Positions 1 to 13,100 of a DNA stretch of 64,000 nt are shown piece by piece. The stretch is from positions 30,089 through 94,088 of the forward strand of contig SADC01000343.1 in assembly GCA_004194705.1 (NCBI GenBank). The letters run 5' to 3'. The notes below the pieces were generated by a model, which searched no databases, had not been told where the DNA came from, and saw nothing but the letters and a program-made list of their open reading frames with translations. The translations under genes and the position numbers were made by a program. Position 1 is the first letter of the stretch; the number at the start of each line of letters is the position of its first letter. The DNA comes from Ditylenchus dipsaci (taxonomy: Eukaryota > Nematoda > Chromadorea > Rhabditida > Anguinidae).

Positions 1-2743
1 AAGTTTTGGCTATATTTTTGCTTCTGAACCTTTTTTTACTTTTCATTTACTGGTTTCTATACTCAAGTTATGCTTGTTAATTTTACACATCATAATTTTT
101 TTTGCAAGCATTTTTGAAAACTTAAGGGGGGGGGACTTTATATACGCATCGCCTAGTGTCGAAAGTTTAACTCTCTCTGGGAGTTTTTTTATTTTTTACT
201 GACCTTCAAAGCCGAAAATCATTCGGGGCTAAAAATCATCGAGCTCTCGATTGCAACCATTTCCAGCACTGCTTTGCTGTCAGCAACTGCCTCAATTTTG
301 CGATTTTGAGCAAATGACCACAAAACTAAGAAACTAGACAAAATGGTGCGTGCTCAGTTTTATATCGCCTTTCAACCTTTATACATTTTCCTTGTCCCGT
401 CGCGGAATTTTTCACGCTTTTCGTCTCATCCCGGAATAGGCCATTCATCATCTCTAGCTAAAACCAACATTTTTAATTTTTTAGAACAAGCTGATATTAG
501 TATTGGCAGGCCCTGAGTCTAAGACCTAAGCCTAAATTATTGGAGGGTCATATTTCAGCATCGCCAATAAATCAATATTTATATCAGGGTTAAAATCTAC
601 AAAATTTCATCCACGGAAAAGGCTTTTTCTGACGACTAAAGGTTTTTCTATAAATCACACAATTATAATTGCATAAGCTGACTACAATGAAAATTGGAAC
701 AGAAGAAGAACAATCACCAAAAAATTCTACTCAAGTTTTCCACGATTGAGAATTGGATTATTCGATGGCCAAATAAAAATTCGACGAATTTGACATTGAA
801 ACCGAAATTGTAAAACCCAAGTTTATTCTTTAAAATTAAATAAAATGTACACTTCATTAACTCCAAACTTCTAGGCTTAACTTAAAAAGGGTTGACACTC
901 ACACATCCTAACTAACTACGAACGTGCGTCACGAGTTCGACTTCACCTAGCTGCATTTTTTATTTTGACTTTTTTGTCTATCACTTCTTAAGATATAACG
1001 CTTTAAACTTTTTTGTATTTTTGTTCTTAACCATTTCGGAATAAAATTTATAAATTCGAAGAATGCTCAATAAGCTATTTGATAAAAAAAAAGACATTTG
1101 CTCAAATGAGGATTTGGGCAGTGACTTAATTCAATTTCTAAATAATTAAAAATCATTTTCTCCTATCCAGAATCTTGTTTTAAGAAATGATCTCCCACGC
1201 TCTAATAATTGCCCCCCCCCCTGAGGAGGGTTGAAAATTAATCGCCCATGGGTGATTAATAGAGCATTTACGGTATTTGTCTGGTACTTGTTTTCAAAAA
1301 AAGGAGGTCAAAACATAATACTAAGACTGTGATTTTAAATTAATGGTAGATATTAATCCGAGTGAATTTAATTTACTGATAAAATGTTTTTAAACTTTAA
1401 ATCTTGCCCCTTTCTATCAACGCCTACTCCTTTATCAGTTTTTTAGTTTTTTAAACAATTTTTAGGGTGCGTGTACGTTTTTATTTATTTAGGCTTCTTG
1501 AACAATTTAAAATTGTAAATGTGTCGCTTGAGTCGGCCCTATCATACGCTGGCCTGAGCTTGAGCCTGAGCCCTTACATATGTTCGCCTAATCTAACCCT
1601 AAATTCATGCCTAGAATACGCTGGCCTAAGCAAAACAATTGAAATCTACTTAGTGAATTCACTTCGATAAGCCTTCACACTCTGATAAATACACTATCCC
1701 TAATAAACGACCCATCTCTAGTAAAAACGTCCCATATGAAGCCTATACCATGTAACCTTTATTGATTACCCACGCTATATTAATAACCCCTAAGTCTTTG
1801 GAAACATTTTCACCTGACTCTTAATTGCCATCTAGATTAAGCTCTAATCTTGGCTCTAAATATGAGTAGGGAATTCAAAAAACCCTTCATAGGTCTCTGT
1901 GTGTGTGTGTGCCACCTTATATATTACTCATGAAAGCATGTCAGAAATGACCAACTTTTTTGCATTACAATCGTTTTACACAGAATTTTAGGCTTCAAAG
2001 CTGTAAGTAAGCTTAGGCTTTTAGACCTAGGTCAGCATGAGTCAGGTTCTGGATTGGGCTTATAGTAGGATAGCGTATGTTAGGCTTACGTTTCTTCGTA
2101 ATCGGGCAAATATTATAAGTAGATTTCTATAGCTAATTCTCATTTGTTCTGAATTGCGGAAGATAAGACTAAGCAATCCTGGCATCTTTTTTCTTATTCA
2201 CCGAAGTGCCATTTTCGTCTGTCTGTCTATCGGGACGAGGACAGCTTTTTATTTTGGCTTTAAACTTCACTTAGAGACAATTTTTGTGATAAAGTCGGTG
2301 TTAATGTTACATAGTGGTGAAAACACGATAATCTCAGCCAGGAAATGGGAAAAAAGGGTTTAGAAAAATTTAATGGGTCAAACTGGCCCGGACAAGGTCT
2401 TAACTCACTAATTTTAGGGGTGAATTTTTGTATAAAATTTCGATTTCAAACCCCATTTAGAGCTGATGTTTTTAGAAAAGTCGGTGTTGATGCCTAGGAA
2501 TGGTTAAACCATAGAACTTCAGTTGCCAAATGAGATATCAAACAGTGAAAATGTGAAAAGTGTAAAAGGTCAAAGTGGCCCGGGAAAGCTTATTAGGGAT
2601 AACCGGGAAGAAGTATCCAGGTGGGGGTTCACAGGAAAGGGTACGCAGTTGAGGGAGTGCCCAGGTAGGGGTAACTAAGCGATGGTATTAGGAAAGGAAG
2701 GGCGGGGTCTCATAAAGGAGGTAACGAGGTGATGGTACCTAGA
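1..2743. other. No gene recognised; repeat-derived AT-rich DNA
   Basis: No reading frame here looks like a conserved protein. A short GT microsatellite lies near 1897-1911. A stretch at about 1186-1276 starts TCTAATAATTG plus a C run and ends ATTTACGGTA, matching the degenerate ends of the ACCGTATTTTCTCTAATAA repeats found elsewhere in the window. 'Aggcttaggc/cctaagcct' words recur. Nothing else could be named. Confidence 0.5.
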
Positions 2744-3974
2744 AGTTATTATTGTTTACAATCAATACATTGGCGACAAGTACGTTAATTCAACCATTAC
2801 GGGTTTCAACTAGAGTAAGCCAATGACGATAGTCAGACAAAATTCCAATTGTTGGACTTTCGACTGACCATATTCCAACATTTCTCAATTTGTATGACCA
2901 ATTCTCCAATAAATCAGTGCAAATGTCGGAGCCAGAAGTGTTGCAGTTGTCCGTCTTTTAGTCAATTGTCCGGAAAATTATCTGCGACAATGGCCCAGCC
3001 CTAGTCCAACCCCAAATTTATTATTCACACCTAATAAGGTAAAAAATAAAACCCATGCGATATTTTTGAAGAAGTAGCCTATATATTTACAAGTGAATAA
3101 TTAGCGAAAACCGAGAAGTTAACCGTCAAAGAAGGATTTCTTTTTCCAGGCTGTGATAAAAAACGGTTATCCATTTAAACCACTGTTCTATATGCTGTGT
3201 TACATGCCGAGTTGCCTTTAAGATTTAAATTTAAATGTTTTCGTTGGTAGTGATTCGAACAAGATAAAAAAATTCCAAAACGGAAATAATTCTAAAAAAA
3301 GTAAAATATGATCGCCATAAATGGGTGGAAAATGATTAAAAGAGGCATAGCAATAACACACCCTGACACACACCCAAACTTCAAGGTGACTATTTGAAGA
3401 AGAAACAGAAAATAAATAGTGAACAATTCTTTGTCGCCCCAGTTAAGCTTTCCGACCAATCAACTTCCAAGCAACAACAAAATAGGAACAGAAATGGGCG
3501 CGAATGTAACTGTACGTGTAAAAAATAGTGGCAGTCAACAAAGGGATAAGCATTTAAATAGAAAGTGACCAATAAGTCATTGCATAACATTTTGACAGAC
3601 TGAAAGCGCAAGAAAACGCTGAAGCACAACGATTTGGCTATATTTTTTACGCGTTTCCCAAATAATTAAAAACCACCTGGCGATTTCGAAAATTGAGCGC
3701 CTTGAGCGAAAGCCCGGACTGGTTCTTACTTTTAGGTCAAAATAGTGCGCAACTCATCAGAAAGTGCGGACCAGTTTGGCATCCAGAAAGTTCGCCGGAG
3801 AAGCCATCAAAACCACCTTGCAACCCCCAATTATTATGCCGTGCTTTGATGGTGGTGTTGATTGGTATAAATATATTTAATATTTTATACCAATCAACAC
3901 CACCTAGTTGAAACCCGTAATGGTTGAATTAACGTACTTGTCGCCAATGTATTGATTGTAAACAATAATAAACT
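2744..3974. mobile_element. Inverted-repeat element just upstream of prominin
   Basis: Two nearly identical 71-bp arms face each other at 2744-2814 and 3904-3974 (the outer ends read AGTTATTATTGTTTACA and its complement). The interior of about 1.1 kb has no recognisable transposase, so this is probably a non-autonomous transposon. It ends only about 60 bp before the prominin start codon, so it may lie in or replace the promoter or 5' UTR region. Confidence 0.6.
3851..3904. repeat. Near-perfect 54-bp hairpin
   Basis: Arms 3851-3871 and 3884-3904 are exact complements (GGTGGTGTTGATTGGTATAAA) around a 12-bp AT loop. The hairpin abuts the right arm of the 2744-3974 element and is probably part of its end structure. 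Confidence 0.75.
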
Positions 3975-4035
3975 GATTTTTAGGTGTTAGATGGTCACTT
4001 AGTGGCCACCCCGTCTGTCTTATCTTTTATTTGTA

Positions 4036-4199
4036 ATGACTTTCATGCGGTTATTGAGGTCAACTATTTATCTTGTATTGCACGTACTAAGCAGTAGCTA
4101 TGCAGCTGATCCGCCAGTGCAGTCAAATGCAAGTGGGATGGTCGAGTTTGAGCCGTACAAACCTGCAGAGTCATACAAATGCGGTCAATTTATCGAGAG
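4036..4199 (+). CDS. PROM1: Prominin exon 1: start and signal peptide
   Basis: Encodes residues 1-54. A positive start and a leucine-rich core (IYLVLHVLSS) precede a likely cleavage after SYAA. Ends in phase 2 before the donor GTAATG. Confidence 0.85.
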
Positions 4200-7100
4200 G
4201 TAATGCAATTTGAAAAAACTTATATATCTGGCTTTACTATGATTAATAAAGTCAAAAATTTTCGAAGAAAATCTAAAATAATTTTCTGAAAGTGATACCT
4301 TTAAAATGAATGAGCCTAATTATTTGGCCTAATTTTCAAATACTGAAAACATTAATCGACTCGGATTCGGAAAGCAATCTTTGGGTATATTAAGTCAAAG
4401 AACGCGATCTTTTTTTGGTCTCTCTGTGGTTTGGGCCCTGGACTGTGGATGGTCTTCGGGTGAGCAAGTCCCAAATTACAGGAAAGGGAGGTGTTGGCAA
4501 GCGGAAATTGCGTTTTTTACGTATATATCAAACATGATTTTCAATTTTGAGTCATCAAAAATTTGGGCAAAAAAAAGTTATGAACGAAACAAAACCGGCC
4601 GAATTTTTGAATTACTCTGAAAAAAACAATACTGAACTTTAAGATGTAATGTTTTACACAACACGACAGCATATTCTACGAATGAAATTGACATGTTATA
4701 CTTTTCTAATCCAAATGATTTTTTTTCGTAATCGTTTAGCACCTCGGTCCACGTCAGACGTACGTAAGTTTCAAGCACTGCCTGCACCAGATTTGTAGCT
4801 ATACCAGAATGGTCACCTGCGGTCAACCTAAAGTGCAAAATAATAATTAGTTGGCGCAGTTGGCACCAAAAGATGCACCCGTTCATATTGCGAAATTCTT
4901 TGATTGAAATCAAAGTGAATAACGCTACTTGATAGGTTTTAAAATACTTAGGATACTGAAAATACCTTTTTGTTGAGTTTCGGAATCAACATTTTCTTTT
5001 AAAAAAGAACTAAATTTTTTAAATAGAGTTTAAAATGAACTTTGAAACTTAACCAAAAATTTATGGCTCAAATTGTTTGTAGCCCGTCAAATTATTCTTT
5101 TACCCCGTCAAATTATTCTTTTACCCCGTCAAATTGTGAAAATGTGTTTTTATCTCCAAAAGTTTTTAATTTTTCGTAATATTTTTGCAACAAAATGTAG
5201 CCCTGGATCTCGGCTTCCTAACAAGCTATCGACTGAATTTCTGAGATTTCAAAAAGTTGGAGAAGAAAGTCTTTGTATGAAGCAAATTTTTCAAAAAATT
5301 TCGTCTATAAAATGACTTTTTTCTATAATTTCTCAGTGTCTCAGTGAGGTAGATAATAGCTGGTTGGAAAGCTGAGATCCCGGGCTACATGCTGGTATAA
5401 AAACTTAAAAAAATTGCAATGAAAAGCTTAAGAAACACATAAAAGAAACAAATTTTTACGATTTGACGGGTAAAAGAATAATTTGACGGGGTAACAGAAC
5501 AATTTGACGGGGAAAGTACTTACAGCCAAAATTTATTACAGTTTCTATAATTTCTAGATATTTGATGACCCATCATTATGTTATAGTAATTTCGGGGTCG
5601 ATCGAGGAATTCAGGGACAAAGTATTGGGTTACACGTAAGCTCGCGGTAGTTTACACACAACGCGCAAATTTTTTGCGTGGCTATCAGAAGAATTGACTA
5701 ATGGCCGTTATTGAAAATTGACAGATGGGTTACATTAATTAAATAATTTACGAGTATGATTGGGCCCGTCGATATTCAATTCGATCAAGCAACCAGCCAT
5801 GCGTCTATTCAACCGCTTCAGCAATGCCTTTATCAGACTTCTCTCTTACCATTTTGGAAATAGAGTTCATCCATACGTTCACAGTCATAAGTCCGAAATT
5901 GTAACACTCAACAGTGGTATAATTTGCGGGGTGTTTTTTAAATTTAAATACTAATCCGCAGCCCCAAATGTTTCAAATTTAGATAGATTCTACTGGTCAT
6001 AGAATAATCGTGATAGAGTCAAGTCTCACTATTACAGCACTTTCTTAAGTTCGTTCCCGCCTTGGTTGTCACACGTTTTTTACCTACATTTTTGACATCT
6101 TTCATCAGTTATTTTTCGTTAGTTTAGTCTGATTAATCGCATTATTCCAATTTTAGCAGTCGTTTCCTCAAAATCACAAAAGTTTTGAAAAAACCCTCGG
6201 GTATATATGAAGGGCCCTGATTTAAAAAAATGACCTTAGCAAAGAAATTAATTGGCTGTCAGTAAAAATCCCTTTAATTTTTAGTTCCATCAATGACCCA
6301 GCCATGCGTCTATTCCATCGCTTCAACAACGTCTTCATCAAACTTCTCTCTCAGCCATTTCCTCACGAGAAACTGCTGACCTCAGAAGCTTTGCTAGGAA
6401 AACCTGAAGCCTGGAGATCCTCTTTGGAGCAGAACAACCAAGAATGGATTGAATTCGAGAAGTATTGGCTGGCTGTTTGTGCTGCTATAGTCTTGTTGCC
6501 ATCCGTGTTCACAGTTACCTACCTGCTATACAGGTGTTGTCTGTGCTGTTGCAGAGCAAGCAAAAAAGCCAGGTATACAGACAAGAGGTTTGACAGATGC
6601 CAAAGACTGATTTTGAAGGGAGTCCTGGCTGTATTTGTGCTTGTGAACGTGTTTGCAGCTGTGGTGTTGCTGATCAACACACAATATGCTCAGTACAGCA
6701 TTGAGGAATTGCCTACTAGGTTGCACTACTGTGTCAATGACTTCAGCGTTTACAAGATTGAAACTAATGAGGTAGTGGATGTTTAATATTGAAAAAAATA
6801 TTTTTGGTTCAGGCATAAAGACATCGGCGACCGATCTAAAGTTTCATCACATAAAATAAACGAAGTCCATAAGGCCTAGATGAAATCGTGCCTTAGAGTC
6901 ATTTTTAGGGCACTAAAACATTTTGTTCTTGTATAAGGAAACCTTGCGAACTTGTTTTTCACTCAGCCAACAAAGATTGGTCTCAGTAGATAGCCATTAC
7001 TCGACTATAAATCAATTATTTAAACGAGCAGCGCCAAATTTTGTAAGAAGTTCTGGCAGAAGTAGCTTTTTTGCTTTTTAAAAAGACAATTAGAAAATAT

Positions 7101-10100
7101 ATCTTTGCTTTTTCGGTGGATTAGAAAAGGTTGTTTTTCTTGTAACCACGTGCAGCGGCTCTGCTTTTTGGAGGTGTGCATTTTCCGGAGGTCGTCGGTT
7201 TATTAGAGCAAACACGGTACTGCCCCAAATCATGTAATTTTAGACAACGACCTCGGAATTTCACTTCTAATTGTTTTGTGTTCTTAAATCAGACAATTTA
7301 TTTTTATTGCTGGGCTACACAGTCTGCAATGAATTGTCGCAAAGTTTTTGGCAACGTCACTAAAGTGACATGAACTTTGTAAGAAACCTTAAAATATATT
7401 TTATCGATGAAAACTACCTAAGCTTTTATTCTATTTTTAAAATTAAAGTTAATATACAAAATTTAACAAAAAAACCTCTAATAGTTTTTATAAATAAGAA
7501 TATTTGGAGACTCATCAGAAAATGTGGATTATTATAGTGTCGTTGTCAAAATATTCCGATTACCTTGTGTGTCGATCCACACCACCCACTTTCATGATTA
7601 ATTTTTTTTGCAGAGAATCCGCAAGCTCTTGCGAGACGACTTCCAGGTGCTCAACGCCACCCTCATCCGCAACTTCAACAACGCTGGAGCCAATGTAGTC
7701 AGCAATTTCAAGAAGTCCAGTGGTCTTACGGTGGTTGATGAACTCTTGTACAAAACTAGGAGTAATTAAGTATTTTCGAGCTGTATTACTTAATCTTGGA
7801 ATTTTTTTACAGAAGCTGATCCGATTCGTCGCGAGTTACTAGACATATCTAAAGACCTAAAGCAATTGTACTCCTCTAAGGCAGTGCTTAGCAAGAGATT
7901 CGCTAAACTAAAGGAGTCAGAGGATGCTTTGGACAAGTGTCGGCTAGCTTCCAATGTGGCCAAGGCAGTGTGTGTGAGAGTGCTTGGCAATTGGTACAGC
8001 CGGTGCTCAACAATTCGGCAGTTCAAGACAGTGTAGGTTTTGCAATAAATTAATTTCCATTGTTGAAAACTATCGGGATAAAATTTCGTGATGGGTTTAA
8101 AATCAGAATATGGCTTGGAGATCCATATATATATTATGATATATTATGTTAAGGAAGGTTATCGACTACCTTATTAAATCGAGTCCACTTTGTTTCCAAA
8201 GCACGCTTGTCGGAGGTACGCTCAAGCAGTTGACTTTTGTTCAACGATATTTCGATGGGTTGTGTAACAGACAACACCTTGATTCAGTTATAGGATGAAT
8301 TAGATAACCCCGTCTATAGTCAGAAATCTCCATTTTCAAAAAATTTCTACCATCATATAGCTCTCGACCTCAGCTTTCTATTGAGCAGCATTATTCAACT
8401 CTAAATTTTCAAAAATACGAGATTTTGGCGCTAGTAGCGAATACCCCCCCCCCCTCCCCTCCAAGCATCCGACCTTTGAAAATTGCTGTAACTACCCTTG
8501 CAAACAACAAGTTTAGGCTTAGCTCTTAGGCTTGGGGCAGGCCAGCGTGCGGAAGTTGTGACTAATAAAGAGTTTGCGCACATTTTCCGGGGTCTGGGAC
8601 ATAAATTTGCGTACTTTTTACTAAAGTAAAAAAAGTGAAAATCGTTGGGGGGGGGGGGGGTGGGTATTCGCTACTAGCGTCGAGATTTTCGAAATAGAAG
8701 AAAGAAAGTTTTTGGTTCAGGTCTTTTTATTTAAATAATTTTTTCTATTTTCAAATTTTTACAATTAAATTTTTTGCCGCTATTCCACTGTACTCCCTTC
8801 CTTCCCCGATTCCTATCCCAGTGTGATTCACTAAACTTTTAAAAAAATAAAGTTAATAAAGTATGAGCCTCTAGGCGAGAATAAACTTTTTGGGGTGATC
8901 AAATGCATGGTTGACAAAATCTAAATGAATACACCACTTTTAGGCCGAGATACTACCGGAAGGAAGCGCCGAAACCATTCAACAAATTATTGATCTGAAC
9001 ATGGAGCAGAAATTTAGCCAACTAATTGCACAGATGGACCAAATCGAGAGTAGCATCCAAGCTTTTGTAGATACAAGACAAGAAGGTTAGTCAACATTTT
9101 GGCGTCACTAGCAAATACCGCCTCTGGGTGTGAAACTTAAATTGGGTACTCTTTACTTCAGTTAAAAAGTGAATATCGCGGGTGTGTATTTGCTAGTAAG
9201 GTCAAGATTTCTATATTTTTCAGTATCTGTAATTACTTAAAGAAATTTAGACGCCGTTGAGAGACTCAAATTGCTAGAAGCCACTCTTTTCACTCTTTAT
9301 GAAAATATTTCCACAGCTATCAAGAGCATAGACTTGCGCTTTTTGGACGATATTGTAGACCCGATGATGCAGAATAGAGAGAAATTCAGAAATTATGTGC
9401 AATACAGGTGGGCATTTTAGGGGTGTTCAAAAAACTTCACGAAATAAGCAGCTCGTTTGAGTATTGATGCCTCTGATGATCGAGTTAATACGATTTAAAA
9501 AAATAAGATTTTATAATGGATTAAAAATAAAGGATTGAATTACAGTCAAACCTCGATTTAGTGGCACCCCCAAAAGTTCGTTCCCGCCTAGGGTCCGACA
9601 CTTTTTTTAACCCAATTTTCGAAATACTTTATCGATTCTGTTAGCACAGTCTGGTCGCAAATATCGTAAGGATTCCGATTTTACCGATCGTTTTTTGAAA
9701 AGAAAACAAAATTTGGGTTAAAAAAGTGAAACCTCGATATAATGGCACCCCTTTTTTCAAAAAAGGGGTGCCACTATATCGAGGTTTGACTTTTTTTCAC
9801 CCTAAAGGCTGTTCTGGCTCTCTTTCCTGTTGATGCTCTCATCCTTCGCTTTGCCTTTAGGTATCTTCTCTGTTTTGTTCCTTTTTTTTCAGCCCTCGGT
9901 TTGAACCCAGGCCAAAGCGAAGGATGAGAGCATCAACAGAAAAGAGAGCCAGAATTTTTTAAACCGAGGGCTGAAAAAAAAGGAACAAAACAGAAAAGAT
10001 ACCTAAGGCTTTGAATGAGCTGAGCAACAGCCTTTAAGAATCTAATTTGCATTATTTTCAAAAAACGATCGGTAAAATCGGAATCCTTACGATATTTGCG

Positions 10101-13100
10101 ACCAGACTGTGCTAACAGAATCTATAAAATATTTTGAAAATTGGGTTAAAAAAGTGTCGGACCCTAGGCGGGAACAAACTTTTGGGGGTGCTACTAAATC
10201 GAGGTTTGACTGTATGTAAGAGGCAAACCCATCAATTTTATTTTAAAAATAATATCAAGTCAAACAGAAACATCATTTTATGGAGGGCCTGCAGCCAAAT
10301 GCTAACAGATGATAGTTGAGTAAATTTTAAAGTAAATTTGCCCCAAAAAAAATTTGCCCCAAAGTGCATTTGCCCCGGAAAAAAGTAAATTTGCCCCAAA
10401 AAAAGTATATTTACCCCAAAAAAAAAAGATTACCCGAGAGTTGAGACTAAAGGCTCGTGTCCAATTAGCGGATTTTTCTCTCACTCTAACTCTAACACTT
10501 CATTGGACACACAATAAACCTTTCACTCTGACTTTGACCCTTACTCTCACTTTCACTCTCAGTGTGTGTCCAAAGTCAGAGTGAGAGTGAAAGGCAGACT
10601 GAGAGTGAGAGTGTGGCAGCTTTTAAAAGACTTGAAACTGAAAAAGACTGGGACACAGACTAAGAGGCAGACTGAAGGGCAATTTTTTCTAATTAATTAT
10701 TTATTTCTGCACCCCGGATTCGAACCAGCGACCTCCCTTCTAAGTACGTAAGGCACTACACCAACCCCTCTCCTTATTAGGATCGCCCAGAACCACATCC
10801 AGAGTGGCCAAAAGGCAAAAATAACTGGTTTTTGGGGGTTTACTAAAAGGGGGGGGGTGTAAACTTTTTGCAAAAATTCGATTGAGTGGATCAGAATTCC
10901 AGTTCGATCGGCTTAATCGCCCAGAATTCCACACTAATCCACCCTGAACCACTCAAAACCACCGTGAACCTGGAATTCTGAGCGATTAAGCCTATCGGAC
11001 CCGAAATCTGATCCGCTCAATCAAATTTTCGCAAAAAGTTTACACCCCCCCCCTTAGTAAACCCCCAAAAAACCAGTTATTTTTGCCTTTTGGCCACTCT
11101 GGATGTGGTTCTGAGCGATTCTATGGAGTGATATAGAGATTGCTGGTTTGAGTATTCAAAAATTCCGCTAATTGGACACACGAAAATTGAGTGCAAGTGA
11201 GAGTGAGAGTGAAAGTGAGAGTAAAAATAAGTGTCCGCTAATTGGACATACACTGGAAGTGAGAGTGAGAGTGAAAGGAAAATTCGCTAATTGGACACGA
11301 GGCTTAATAGTTGAGAGTTGAGAGCAGACAGTTGATAGTGATAGTGTTCCAATAGTTGAGAGTACTTCACTCTCAGCTATCAACTATCAAGTATCAACTA
11401 TAGATTGTGTCTGAACCGCCCCAAACCACTCAAAACCATCTCAAGCCACCTAAAACATCCAACAACCAGCCAAAAGCACCCGAAACCATCCAAAACTACC
11501 CCAACAAAAAATTTCGCAAATTCAAATTTTTTAGTCTGAACCAACCAAGCCAAGTGGTCGTCCATTTGGAGCAAATTTTTTTTGGTTCTTAATGTGTTCG
11601 ATCCTTTTCGAAAGGCCAAAACAAAAATTTTAAATTTTTCATGAAAAAATAAAAAATTAGGGTACCAACCCGATTTCTTAGTATTTTTTTTAAAAAGTGA
11701 TTTCAAAGATGGCGACGAACATATGCTTTCGTAGATTTTAGTACTTGAGTACTTGCCCTAAAACTTTTTAGTTAAATGTTAGATGGCTGAACGTTAAAAA
11801 CGCGAAACCTTTCTCTAGCGGCGTTAAAAAAGTTACCCGCAAAAATATCAAAGTTTATTTGCCAGATCACTCATGAATTCAAAATTTTGTTTTTCAGTTG
11901 GATCATCTCCTTGATAATCACTGGCATATTTGTGTTTATAGCTCTTTCTTTTCTTCTAGGCCTATTTTACGGGTGTTGTGGACGTCGTCCTAGTTATCAC
12001 GATGATGGTAACGATAATTTGGAGTATCTAAAAACATGTAATAATTTATTTAGATTGCTGCGTTAGATCTACGGGTGGCAAATTCTACTCATGGTAAAAA
12101 GTTTGGTCTATTCTGCCACTTGGTTTATTGAGTCAATTTTTTTTGTTTAGTGAAATTTGGATGGGCCTTGCATTTATGACCTTCTTCGCTGTGATCACCG
12201 CTGTCCTCCTCTTTGTGGGCGCTAATGCAAGCAGTCTCATATGCTTGCCCGTGGAAGATCCATTGTCTAGACCAGGCACAATTTTGAATTTGAAATAAAT
12301 TACTGCTGAGTATAAATGATATAGGATATGAGCCGCTCTGTCGCCTTCTAGTTTCACATAATTTTTTTAAATTATTGACCGTGACTTATTAGAAGATGAC
12401 ATTCCACATTGAAATATGTATAAATCTTTGCGATTCCTCGATAATTTTTTTGGAGCTGACATGCACATCTTCCATCCCTCCGCCCTGACCTAAGTAGAAG
12501 TAAATAAAATTAAAAAAGCTGATATATTTCTCATGGGTTACCAGTGGGTGATCAGTGCTGGGCATCTTTCAGCTCTTAGCTCCCCTCTGATTGCGAGATT
12601 TTTTGCTCCAAGCCAAGAGCAGGAGGGGAAATTTTAAGACTGTCAGCCAAGAGCAGGAGAAAAAGGTGCATAGCCAAGAGCCTAGAGCAAGAGCAGGAGT
12701 GAAAATTTTAAAATGCCCAGCATTGCTCATGACATCCAAAAAAAAATTTGTGTGCTACAGTGGACACCCGATTAAACATACACTCTCGATTTAACATACA
12801 GCTAGGTCGGTCCCCCGGATGTATATTAAATCGATAGTCGACTGTATGTATGAATTTTTTTGGCCTGCAAGGGCAAACATCAACATGTAAGCAAGGAATA
12901 TTCCACATTGTAGTAGAGTGAAGCCAAATTGCTTGTATCATTTGAAATTTGTTTCTATATTATTTTTCCATTTAAGACATGCTGTCTTTTCTGGACAGAA
13001 TAGTGGAAGTGTACGGTCTAAGTGAGGACGCCAAGTCTCCCCTGTCTCAGAACCACCACATACCCCAGATATTTAACGCCAAACACAGGCCGGTAGACAT

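Larger units (their letters stand above)
4200..6284 (+). other. Prominin intron 1, repeat-filled
   Basis: GT...AG intron of about 2.1 kb. It holds an exon-like minus-strand stretch (4658-4827), a foldback element (5050-5545) and a partial copy of prominin exon 2 (5798-5858), each listed separately. Confidence 0.8.

Noticed and set aside
3866..3880. TATAAATA upstream of prominin as a TATA box
   Set aside because: It is the loop side of a palindromic hairpin belonging to a repeat and lies about 160 bp before the ATG; no evidence that it is a promoter.
10687..10768. A functional tRNA gene on the minus strand
   Set aside because: A and B boxes are visible, but acceptor and anticodon stems do not pair convincingly by eye; treated as tRNA-derived repeat.
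12133..12357. Minus-strand frame across prominin exon 9
   Set aside because: Shadow of the conserved plus-strand exon with membrane segment 4.
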